The notes beneath the pieces are model-generated. The model did not search any database, was not told where the DNA came from, and saw only the letters and a program-made list of their open reading frames with translations. Below are positions 1 to 6,012 of a stretch of 6,714 nucleotides of DNA, in pieces. Location of the stretch: the NCBI GenBank assembly GCA_944389715.1, contig CALXNI010000022.1:1-6714 (forward strand). Direction: 5' to 3'. This DNA comes from an uncultured Clostridia bacterium. Lineage in GTDB: Bacteria > Bacillota > Clostridia > TANB77 > CAG-508. Each line of letters opens with the position of its first letter. The first letter of the stretch is position 1. A program made the translations under genes and the position numbers.

Positions 1-84
1 GCTTCATAAATTGATGTGTTTTAACAGTTTTGTAATATTCTGCATTTCAAATTATATTTTGTAATGTTAAATGCAAATTTTTAT

Positions 85-113
85 CGGGCGGACAACCACA
101 GGTATCCCCTACA
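85..113. repeat. GC-rich interspersed repeat, left-edge copy
   Basis: A GC-rich island in an otherwise very AT-rich intergenic stretch. Read on the minus strand it starts TGTAGGGG and ends CCGCCCG. The same start and a closely similar end occur in the element at 6686-6714, and the same start in the pair at 6592-6661. The interior differs from the right-edge copies and forms only a weak hairpin, so this is a diverged member or different subtype. Elements of this look are, from memory, common between genes in gut Clostridia. No protein is encoded. Confidence 0.6.
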
Positions 114-191
114 TTTTCTCTACAAATTTATATTTTAAGCTGAACGATAACGAATTGTAGTTAATGTTTATATGTTAAAAATACCTAAAAA

Positions 192-220
192 TTGCAATTT
201 TATGTAAATTGTGCTATAAT
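192..220 (+). promoter_or_regulatory. Strong sigma-A promoter, extended -10
   Basis: The -35 box TTGCAA (192-197) is followed after exactly 17 bp by a perfect -10 box TATAAT (215-220). A TG one base before the -10 box makes it an extended -10. The predicted start is near 227. No open reading frame follows (the only ATG, near 250, is followed at once by TAG). The transcript would run into the terminator at 263-300. The -35 box lies inside the 14-bp perfect palindrome AAAATTGCAATTTT (188-201). Confidence 0.6.
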
Positions 221-226
221 GTTATT

Positions 227-300
227 ATAAAAATTCTATATAGTATTTATGTAGATTAAAAGAATAGGAACAAGTACTTAAAGACTTGTTCCTATTTTTT
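227..300 (+). ncRNA. Candidate small RNA (about 74 nt)
   Basis: This is inferred only from signals. A consensus promoter starts near 227, there is no coding potential, and a 13-bp hairpin followed by six T residues ends the transcript at about 300. Most of the RNA would be an AT-rich leader of about 35 nt plus the terminator hairpin. It is transcribed toward the 3' end of the large surface-protein gene, so read-through would be antisense to that mRNA. No known RNA family was recognised. The alternative is a leftover promoter upstream of a shared terminator. Confidence 0.35.
263..300. terminator. Bidirectional intrinsic terminator of the surface operon
   Basis: A perfect 13-bp inverted repeat, AATAGGAACAAGT (263-275) and ACTTGTTCCTATT (284-296), encloses an 8-nt loop. 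On the plus strand it ends in TTTTTT (295-300). On the minus strand the stem is followed by TTCTTTT. The stem lies 6 bp beyond the stop codon of the minus-strand surface-protein gene, so it closes that operon. The plus-strand T tract is better and would also stop the transcript from the promoter at 192-220. Confidence 0.85.
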
Positions 301-302
301 AA

Positions 303-3300
303 CTATCTACTATAATATGTTATCGATACTTCTTCAGATGCTCCAAATTTAGTTAAATCTAAATAATATTTTCCATTATCTAACACTATTTTATCCGGTA
401 TTGATGTATATGTTGTTCCATTTATTATTATAGGATGTGAATTATCTACATATAGTCCATTTAACTCAACTTTTCCATTTGTACTTTGCAATGTGTAATT
501 TGATTTTGAAATGTCTTGCCTTAATGATTCCATAGTTTTAAATATTAAATCATTTGCATATGAAGACTCATAAAAATCTGATGATGAAGATGGAATTATT
601 TTTTCCATTAAATTTCTAGCTGATTCAGCATAGCGTCCACTTGTTGGAACATCAACACCTAATGTGTAAACTTTTGATCTTTGTTTTAATTCATTTGCAA
701 TTGTTCCTATTTCTGTTTCACTACTTTCAGTATCTATTCCATCTCCCATAAATATTACAATATTATCTTCAACATCTCCATTTTGTAAACAATTATCTTT
801 TATAAATTGCAAAGTATATTTTATATCTGTATATCCTGTTGGCACACCAGATGCAAGTACTCTAAGATTATTAACTTTTTTCTTTAAACTTTCTGCATCA
901 TTTTTAGAGTTAGCAGTTCCTACTATTCCTGCATGGTCTACTACAAGGCTTTCTCCATGTGAGTATCTAACTACTGTTATTGTTGATGGATTCTCTGTAC
1001 TTTCATCGTTGTATATTGAATCTATAAAATCACATATAACTTTCTTTTCATCACTTAAGTTTCCTATTATACTAGTAGTAAAGTCCATTGTTAATATTAT
1101 ATTTTTCCCTTTTATGCCTTCTGTTTTTTCTGTTATAGAAACTAATTTCTCTATATTTGAAATTACTTCTTCTTCTTGGTCGTTTGTTCCACCGTCTACA
1201 GTAATTGTATTTTCTATTTTTTCTCCTGCATTAGCTATTACTGTAACTTTAAAAGAAATTTCTACAGAGTTATTTGCTGGTACTGTTATAGTTTTACCTT
1301 TAATTAATTCTTCTGCTAATTCTGTATATTCACTATTTACTGTAACTTTTCCTCCGTCTATTAGTTCTTTTAATTTTGAATCAGTTACTTTTACTTCTCC
1401 TTCTTTTAATCCTGTGTTTGTTGCAGTTATTTTATATGTTATTATATCTCCATATTTTATATTTTCGCCTGTTTTATCACTTGTTTTTATAACATTTATT
1501 GCTGACTTTGTATAATATACTTTTATTACGTTATTAGCTATTCCTATTGTAATTGGTGTTGTTGCAGATTCTAGAGTCCATCCTCCTTCGCTCTTATCCT
1601 CATAATCATTTACTACTGTTCCGAATGTTTGATTTTGAACTGTATATTCTTTTGATGGATCTTCTATTCCATTATAGAAATATTTAACTGTATAACTTAA
1701 ATCTGTTCTTATCGTATAATAAAAGTTTATTTCATTTCCAGAAACTTTATCTAATACTAATGTTTTTGTTGTTTCTGTAGGAGTATATCCTGTAATGTCT
1801 TTTGCTGTCTCTGTTACTGTTTCTTTAAACGTTTTTCCTGATCCAACTTTTGAATCTGCTAATTTTTCAGTAGTTCCATCTTTATAATAGTTTACTGTAT
1901 AGCTTATATCTATTCTTGCTGTATAGTAGAAGTTTATCTCATTTTTACCTTCTTTTATTTCTATTTCAACAATTTGTGGTTCTAATTTATTATATCCTTC
2001 AATTTCTACTGCTTCTTCTCTTACTAGCGTTTCAGTTTTAGCATATCCTATTTTAGATTCCTCTAATTTTGTGGTTGTACCTTCTAGGTAATAATTTACT
2101 TCATATTGTTGCATATCTGCTTTGTAGTAAATATTTAATATATTTTTGCTTTCGTCAGTTCCTAACACAATTTGTGCAGGATCTCTTCTGTCAAATGAAA
2201 ATCCATCTGGTTTGTTGCTATTTATTTGATCAGTAGATACTGTTACAGATTTTCCAAATGTACCAACTAACGTATTATCTGTGTAAAATGGTGTATCTGC
2301 ACCTTCTTTATAATAATTAATTGTATATTTTATATCTGTTCTTGCTTCATAATAAATTTTTATTGTTTCTCCATTTTTTATAGTTTCTGGCAATGTTTCT
2401 GGCTCTGTTTTCTTAAATATATATCCATCATATTTATTATTATTTACTGTTGTTGTTACTTTTAATTCGTCTTCCTCGTTTACCCATACTGTCTCTGTTA
2501 CTGTTTCTTCTTCTACTTTTACATTATCTTTGTAATATTCTACTTTATAACTTAAATCTTTTGTTTGACTTTCGTCTTTTATGTAATATACTTTTATTGT
2601 TTCTCCATTTTCTATAGTTTCTGGTAAAACTTGTGGATCTGTTTCTTTAAATTCATATCCTAAATATTTATTATTATTTACTATTGTTGTTACTTCTAAT
2701 GTATCTGGGTCATTTATCCATACTGTTACTTCTACTGTTTCTTCTTCTACTTTTACATTATCTTTGTAATATTCTACTGTATAACTTAAATCTTTTGTTT
2801 GGCTTTCATCTTTTATATAATATACTTTTATTGTTTCTCCATTTTCTATAGTTTCTGGTAAAACTTGTGGATTTGTTTCTTTAAATGCATATCCTAAATA
2901 TTTGTTGTTATCTATTGTTGTTGTTACTTTTAATTCGTCTTTCTCGTTTACCCACACTGTCTCCGTTACTGTTTCTTCTTCTACTTTTACATCATCTTTA
3001 TAATATTCTACTGTATAACTTAAATCTTTTGTTTGACTTTCGTCTTTTATATAATATACTTTTATTACATTAGTTTCTTCATTTTCTGTTATTGTTAAAG
3101 GTAAGTTTTCTACTTTATCTAATTTATATCCTGTTAATATTTTATCTTCGTATGTTTCAATTATCTTTCCTTTTTCGTTTTGGCCAATTATTTCTGTTAA
3201 TTCTGTGTCTATATTTCCGTCAAAATAATATTCAACTGTATATTTTAGGTTTTTATAATTAATTTCTAGTTCATTAACATTTATATTATTACTTGAAACT

Positions 3301-3746
3301 GAATTTATGTTAATATTATCCCAACTTAAATTTGTTTGCTCAGCTACTACTCTTTCTTGCTCTACTGTTGAAACAGCTGGTAATTCTATTTGACTTTCTT
3401 CATCATCCTCAGTAGTTTCTATTGTTTCCTCTTCACTTATTGTAGTAGTCTCTGTAGTTGTGTTATCTTCTTGTTCTTCTACATTTTCATTGTTATTTGT
3501 ATTAGTATCATTATCTACTTCTGGAATTTCTATTTCATCATCATTATTTTCTTGTGCAGGTTGTTCTTCGTTTTGAACTTGATCTGTACCCGCAACTGGT
3601 AATCTTTCAGATAAATTTTCTTCTGACATAGCTTCTGCTCTTCCTGAATCTCTTAAGAATAATATTGATCCAGTTATAGCTATTGCCAAAAGTACTATTG
3701 TTAGTATAATTATTACTATAGCTTTAGTACTTAGTTTTCCTTTCAT
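303..3746 (-). CDS. Large N-terminally anchored adhesin-like surface protein: MucBP repeats, DUF11-like and vWA domains
   Basis: 1147 residues. A basic start (MKGKLSTK) precedes a long hydrophobic helix (residues 9-31), giving a cytoplasmic N-terminus and an external body. A signal-peptide cut after AEA (residue 39) is possible but the helix is long, so an uncleaved anchor is more likely. Next come an acidic Thr/Glu/Asn-rich stalk (40-165), eight MucBP-like repeats (167-746), a DUF11-like domain (748-862) and a von Willebrand A domain (about 878-1080). The metal site reads D888-F-T-T-S892, with T973 in GYTDI and D1002 in FMGDG, so it is nearly canonical DxSxS with Thr for the first Ser. The tail (1080-1147) looks beta-rich. 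There is no C-terminal LPXTG-like motif or membrane helix. Start: an upstream in-frame GTG exists at 3761, but GGGAGGT lies inside that extension, so the ATG at 3746 is used. It is last in the operon, 27 bp after the sortase gene. The domain content suggests adhesion to host or matrix glycoproteins; the ligand is unknown. Confidence 0.9.
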   Translation of the reverse strand: MKGKLSTKAIVIIILTIVLLAIAITGSILFLRDSGRAEAMSEENLSERLPVAGTDQVQNEEQPAQENNDDEIEIPEVDNDTNTNNNENVEEQEDNTTTETTTISEEETIETTEDDEESQIELPAVSTVEQERVVAEQTNLSWDNININSVSSNNINVNELEINYKNLKYTVEYYFDGNIDTELTEIIGQNEKGKIIETYEDKILTGYKLDKVENLPLTITENEETNVIKVYYIKDESQTKDLSYTVEYYKDDVKVEEETVTETVWVNEKDELKVTTTIDNNKYLGYAFKETNPQVLPETIENGETIKVYYIKDESQTKDLSYTVEYYKDNVKVEEETVEVTVWINDPDTLEVTTIVNNNKYLGYEFKETDPQVLPETIENGETIKVYYIKDESQTKDLSYKVEYYKDNVKVEEETVTETVWVNEEDELKVTTTVNNNKYDGYIFKKTEPETLPETIKNGETIKIYYEARTDIKYTINYYKEGADTPFYTDNTLVGTFGKSVTVSTDQINSNKPDGFSFDRRDPAQIVLGTDESKNILNIYYKADMQQYEVNYYLEGTTTKLEESKIGYAKTETLVREEAVEIEGYNKLEPQIVEIEIKEGKNEINFYYTARIDISYTVNYYKDGTTEKLADSKVGSGKTFKETVTETAKDITGYTPTETTKTLVLDKVSGNEINFYYTIRTDLSYTVKYFYNGIEDPSKEYTVQNQTFGTVVNDYEDKSEGGWTLESATTPITIGIANNVIKVYYTKSAINVIKTSDKTGENIKYGDIITYKITATNTGLKEGEVKVTDSKLKELIDGGKVTVNSEYTELAEELIKGKTITVPANNSVEISFKVTVIANAGEKIENTITVDGGTNDQEEEVISNIEKLVSITEKTEGIKGKNIILTMDFTTSIIGNLSDEKKVICDFIDSIYNDESTENPSTITVVRYSHGESLVVDHAGIVGTANSKNDAESLKKKVNNLRVLASGVPTGYTDIKYTLQFIKDNCLQNGDVEDNIVIFMGDGIDTESSETEIGTIANELKQRSKVYTLGVDVPTSGRYAESARNLMEKIIPSSSSDFYESSYANDLIFKTMESLRQDISKSNYTLQSTNGKVELNGLYVDNSHPIIINGTTYTSIPDKIVLDNGKYYLDLTKFGASEEVSITYYSR
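1509..3248 (-). repeat. Eight tandem MucBP-like repeats (protein level)
   Basis: Repeat units begin at residues 167, 242, 320, 398, 472, 546, 614 and 683 of the surface protein. Each opens with a pattern like YTVEYYKD and closes near residue 70-75 with a strand such as IKVYY or INFYY. Mid-repeat GY (for example LTGYKL, YLGYAF, ITGYTP) is typical of MucBP (mucin-binding protein) domains. Unit length runs from 68 to 78 residues. Units 2-4 are nearly identical, while units 1 and 5-8 are diverged, suggesting recent expansion of the middle of an older array. Confidence 0.75.
2334..3060 (-). repeat. Near-identical 234-bp tandem DNA repeats
   Basis: MucBP units 2, 3 and 4 are repeated at the DNA level with a 234-bp (78-codon) period. 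Long stretches around the DESQTKD linker and the LPETIENGETIK block are almost base-for-base identical at about 2522-2660, 2756-2890 and 2990-3060. Units 2 and 4 share a TETVWVNE(K/E)DELKVTTT block that unit 3 has replaced by EVTVWINDPDTLEVTT. Such repeats can change number by slippage or recombination and can be collapsed by short-read assembly. Confidence 0.8.
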
Positions 3747-3752
3747 TACTTT

Positions 3753-3759
3753 ACCTCCC
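3753..3759 (-). promoter_or_regulatory. Ribosome binding site fixing the start of the large surface protein
   Basis: GGGAGGT on the minus strand, 6 nt before the ATG at 3746-3744. It falls inside the five-codon GTG extension of the open frame, so the longer start cannot be the real one. Confidence 0.85.
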
Positions 3760-3773
3760 ACTTTATTAAAATT

Positions 3774-4358
3774 CTAAACATTAATTTCTCTTGCTTTAAT
3801 AATAAGTCTATTTTTTATTCCATTTGTACAAGTTATTAAAGTTACTTCTCTTGTATTTTCTTCTTCTGGTAAAATATAAGATATATCATTTGGATCTATT
3901 ACATATGTTTTATAAATTTCATATTTTAATGTAACATTTTGTATATCGGTAATTTCTATAATATCTCCTACTTCAAGTTTTTTTATTTTTCCAAACATAG
4001 TTCCATTTAAATTGTTATGACCTGCTAATGTTACATTTCCGATTTCATTTAACCTGTTTCCCCAAAATTTCGTAATTGATAATTTTAGAGTTTCTGTACT
4101 AGTTGTTTCTAATACCGGATATTCTAATTCTATTTTTGGTATTTTTATTATACCTATTACTTTATTACCTTCTATTTCTTCGTCTATTTCTGAAATTTCA
4201 TTATTATTTGTTTCTTTGTAAATATTAGTTATTGCAGCATCTAGTCTTTTTTCGTTATTATATATTCTTATATATTTAGTAATTACTAAAACTGCAACTA
4301 CAATCGTAGTTATAAGTAAAATGGCAAATATAGTTTTATATACTTTTAATTTACTCAT
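3774..4358 (-). CDS. Sortase family transpeptidase
   Basis: 194 residues, a normal length for a membrane-anchored sortase. A single N-terminal helix (about 9-28) with basic flanks anchors it, and the catalytic barrel lies outside. The family signature VIGIIKIPKIELEYPV (67-82) is clear. The catalytic His114 sits in LAGHNN, Cys177 in TLITC and Arg184 in KNRLIIKA, so the triad is complete. Sortases cut a C-terminal sorting motif and join the protein to peptidoglycan or to another subunit. Class is uncertain: TLITC and the small size resemble class D, but Cys to Arg is only seven residues apart, shorter than in SrtA, SrtB or pilus SrtC enzymes. The gap to the upstream gene is 9 bp and the ribosome site (AGGAA, 4365-4369) overlaps that gene's stop codon, which suggests coupled translation. 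The likely substrate is the upstream 331-aa protein. Confidence 0.92.
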   Translation of the reverse strand: MSKLKVYKTIFAILLITTIVVAVLVITKYIRIYNNEKRLDAAITNIYKETNNNEISEIDEEIEGNKVIGIIKIPKIELEYPVLETTSTETLKLSITKFWGNRLNEIGNVTLAGHNNLNGTMFGKIKKLEVGDIIEITDIQNVTLKYEIYKTYVIDPNDISYILPEEENTREVTLITCTNGIKNRLIIKAREINV

Positions 4359-4367
4359 ATTTAATTC

Positions 4368-5363
4368 CTACTTTTCTTCTTTTTTCTCTATACTTTTTAT
4401 CTTTATAAAAACTAGTATAGTTGCTATTACTAAAGCAATTAAAGCAAACAATAATGTGTTGTTATCATAAGTTATTGGTGATTTTGTTATTATGGTTTCT
4501 ACAATTTTTTCTTCAGAGTATTCTTTGCTAGAAGTTAAAATTTGTAAATCTTGGTTTACAATATTACCATTTGAAGTTTCCTTAATCCATAATACATATT
4601 GTTCTCCATCTTCTGTGTTTGATGGCTGTAAAATCTCATTGTTTTCTACTAAATTCCAATTAGAATCTTCTGAAACTGGAAATAGCTCATTAAATAACTC
4701 TAAAAAGCTTTTATAAACTATTATTTTTGTGTACATATCAGTTTCAGAATTAAATTTAGATATACGTATGCCAAGATTTGCTAATTCATTATACGCATCT
4801 GAATTAGGTAATTTTATTAATAAATAAGAGTAAGAATTTGTATTTGTAGTATTTGTTAAAACAACTTTTCCTACAGTAGTTGTTATTTTTTTACCATCTA
4901 CCTCTTCTGTGGTTGTTTGTGTTTTTGTTGTATCTACCTCTATTATGTTTCCAATGTTAGTTGCAAATTCTAAATCATTTTCATTTATTGATTTTGATAA
5001 ATCTATTTCTACTCCTTCTACAAAATAATTTCCATCAGAATCTTTTGCCCACATATATGTAGGTTGTTCAAACATTCCAATTGTTACACTGTTTACGTAT
5101 GCTACTTTATTTGCATTTGAATTTGTAGAATCTGTTTCTGCTACTTTATAAGACAAAGATTCTTTATCTATATTTTTATCATTAGAAAAAGCAAATTCAA
5201 AATCTGTTGTTAGGTTATCTTTTATGTATATAAGATAATCATTATTGCTTTTTTGGATTATTTCAATATTTTCATTTGATGCATAAACTGATACTTGAAC
5301 AGCTAATATTCCTAATAAAAATATGATAGTAATTATCATTAATTTAGAAATCAAGTTTCTCAT
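4368..5363 (-). CDS. Secreted surface protein with degenerate sorting signal, putative sortase substrate
   Basis: 331 residues, first gene of the operon. A classical signal peptide (MRNLISK, hydrophobic 8-22, VYA cut after residue 28) is followed by an external domain (29-290) of no family I recognise. That domain is rich in Asn, Thr, Asp and Glu, has no Cys and includes a Thr-rich loop (143-173). The C-terminus has the three parts of a cell-wall sorting signal: SPITYDN (295-301), a hydrophobic helix (304-320) and a basic tail KIKSIEKKEEK. The motif differs from SPKTG-type signals at Lys to Ile and Gly to Tyr, so the helix might instead be a plain membrane anchor. An open frame extends upstream to 5480, but the promoter lies inside that extension. 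ATG 5363 has AAGGGGG 6 nt upstream and begins the signal peptide, so it is the start. The next gene is a sortase 9 bp away. Confidence 0.85.
   Translation of the reverse strand: MRNLISKLMIITIIFLLGILAVQVSVYASNENIEIIQKSNNDYLIYIKDNLTTDFEFAFSNDKNIDKESLSYKVAETDSTNSNANKVAYVNSVTIGMFEQPTYMWAKDSDGNYFVEGVEIDLSKSINENDLEFATNIGNIIEVDTTKTQTTTEEVDGKKITTTVGKVVLTNTTNTNSYSYLLIKLPNSDAYNELANLGIRISKFNSETDMYTKIIVYKSFLELFNELFPVSEDSNWNLVENNEILQPSNTEDGEQYVLWIKETSNGNIVNQDLQILTSSKEYSEEKIVETIITKSPITYDNNTLLFALIALVIATILVFIKIKSIEKKEEK
4371..4481 (-). other. Sorting-signal-like C-terminus (SPITYDN, helix, basic tail)
   Basis: Residues 295-331 of the 331-aa protein. SPITYDN aligns with SPKTGDN-like clostridial signals with the proline, threonine and following Asp-Asn kept. 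It is followed by 17 hydrophobic residues and a tail with five Lys. The spacing of motif, helix and tail is as in true sorting signals. The Gly at which many sortases cut (after Thr) is replaced by Tyr. Confidence 0.55.
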
Positions 5364-5369
5364 TTTAAT

Positions 5370-5376
5370 CCCCCTT
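5370..5376 (-). promoter_or_regulatory. Ribosome binding site of the operon's first gene
   Basis: AAGGGGG on the minus strand, 6 nt before ATG 5363-5361. It supports this start over the long upstream extension, which would run through the promoter. Confidence 0.75.
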
Positions 5377-5397
5377 ATTAAATATATGACATTATAA

Positions 5398-5415
5398 AAA
5401 ACGTATACACGTTTT
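5398..5415 (-). promoter_or_regulatory. Candidate operator or leader hairpin (18-bp inverted repeat)
   Basis: AAAACGT and ACGTTTT, a perfect 7-bp inverted repeat around a 4-bp centre (ATAC). It lies about 6 to 23 bases after the predicted start point of the surface operon. A dimeric repressor bound here would block transcription. As RNA on the minus strand it would be a short hairpin running into TTTTTT, so weak attenuation is the alternative. No known regulator is encoded in the window. Confidence 0.45.
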
Positions 5416-5427
5416 AAAACCTTTAAT

Positions 5428-5456
5428 ATTATATTACGGAATTGCAATTTTGTAAA
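5428..5456 (-). promoter_or_regulatory. Sigma-A promoter of the three-gene surface operon
   Basis: On the minus strand, TTTACA (5456-5451, five of six consensus bases) is followed after 17 bp by a perfect TATAAT (5433-5428). The predicted start is near 5421, giving a 58-nt leader before the ATG at 5363. The spacer contains the palindrome AATTGCAATT (5440-5449), also found at the promoter at 192-220. No further promoter is evident in the 9- and 27-bp gaps downstream, so all three genes probably depend on it. Confidence 0.7.
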
Positions 5457-5536
5457 TAAAATTAACATATTTTTTTCCATTATTTTGTAAATTTTATTGC
5501 TTTGTTTTCTATTTTTTACCTTTTTTCAACTTTTAT

Positions 5537-5565
5537 TTGCATTTTGTTTTTTATAATGCTATAAT
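5537..5565 (+). promoter_or_regulatory. Sigma-A promoter of the 125-aa protein gene, extended -10
   Basis: TTGCAT (5537-5542), 17-bp spacer, TATAAT (5560-5565), with TG at the extended -10 position. The predicted start is near 5572, about 50 nt before the gene at 5623. A T-rich tract (about 5467-5537) lies upstream. It is divergent from the surface-operon promoter, with about 80 bp between the two -35 boxes. Confidence 0.65.
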
Positions 5566-5622
5566 TCAATTAAATAAACAGATTTTGATTTCGCCAAAAG
5601 ATAAAACAAGGATGTGTTATTT

Positions 5623-6000
5623 ATGGATATTAATAGCATCATTGATAGGTTAAATAATGAATTAGATAAATTAAATAATTTAAAAAATGGAAATAATATA
5701 GATACAAACAGTTTTTTTACTGATGACAAAAATTTTAATGATGATTTTTCATTTGATGACACTGATATTTCTAATGATGTTGAAAATACTGTAATTAATA
5801 ATATTAATGCTGATTCAAGTGTTGACAATAAGGCTTTTGAATATACAAATATTGAACCTGATAACGAAACCACTTCACTTGTTACTATTAAAGAACGACG
5901 TCTACTTACAGCGCAAAACATGTTTAAAAAAAGTATTCGAGTTTCTTTAAAATCATTTTTAATTTCAATTTCATTAAGTTTTTTGAATTTATTTATATAA
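5623..6000 (+). CDS. Protein of unknown function: acidic N-terminal part, basic hydrophobic C-terminus
   Basis: 125 residues; not recognised. Residues 3-22 (NSIIDRLNNELDKLNNL) could form a short coiled coil. Residues 23-88 are disordered-looking and rich in Asn and Asp; about 20 acidic against 5 basic residues lie in 1-88. From residue 89 the charge reverses (ERRLLTAQ, FKKSIR, LK) and the chain ends in a hydrophobic segment, about 107-125, right at the C-terminus. This fits a tail-anchored or membrane-associated protein with a cytoplasmic acidic domain; there is no signal peptide. The ATG at 5623 has AAGGA (5608-5612) 10 nt upstream; a GTG at 5614 would leave only 1 nt and is unlikely. A consensus promoter precedes it. 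The codons around CGA CGT CTA and GCG near residue 92 look unlike the rest. A truncated or decayed gene is possible. Confidence 0.6.
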   Translation: MDINSIIDRLNNELDKLNNLKNGNNIDTNSFFTDDKNFNDDFSFDDTDISNDVENTVINNINADSSVDNKAFEYTNIEPDNETTSLVTIKERRLLTAQNMFKKSIRVSLKSFLISISLSFLNLFI

Positions 6001-6012
6001 TATAATTTTATT

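Noticed and set aside
28..65. Direct repeat TTTTGTAAT with a 29-bp period
   Set aside because: Only two short AT-rich copies; not a CRISPR array or a convincing iteron set.
41..75. TGCATTT/AAATGCA inverted repeat followed by T residues, as a terminator
   Set aside because: The stem is 7 bp and AT-rich with a 21-nt loop and a broken T tract; too weak.
1009..1515. 168-codon plus-strand open frame, hydrophobic and Ser/Phe/Ile-rich
   Set aside because: It is antisense to the vWA and DUF11 region of a clear gene, whose codon bias produces this composition.
3585..3602. LPVAGT (residues 49-54 of the large protein), resembling an LPXTG-type motif
   Set aside because: It lies near the N-terminus just after the membrane helix, whereas sorting signals are C-terminal and are followed by a helix and basic tail. 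A chance match in a charged stalk is more likely.
2885..3602. Leu- and Ile-rich plus-strand open frames opposite the repeats and acidic stalk
   Set aside because: They are antisense shadows of Glu/Asp/Asn codons, with no start signals.
5364..5480. Upstream extension of the 331-aa protein to position 5480
   Set aside because: The promoter and leader lie within it, and the signal peptide begins at ATG 5363 with a good ribosome site.
5559..5921. 120-codon minus-strand open frame opposite the 125-aa gene
   Set aside because: It lacks a ribosome site, overlaps the plus-strand promoter, and is the mirror of a gene that has its own promoter and ribosome site.
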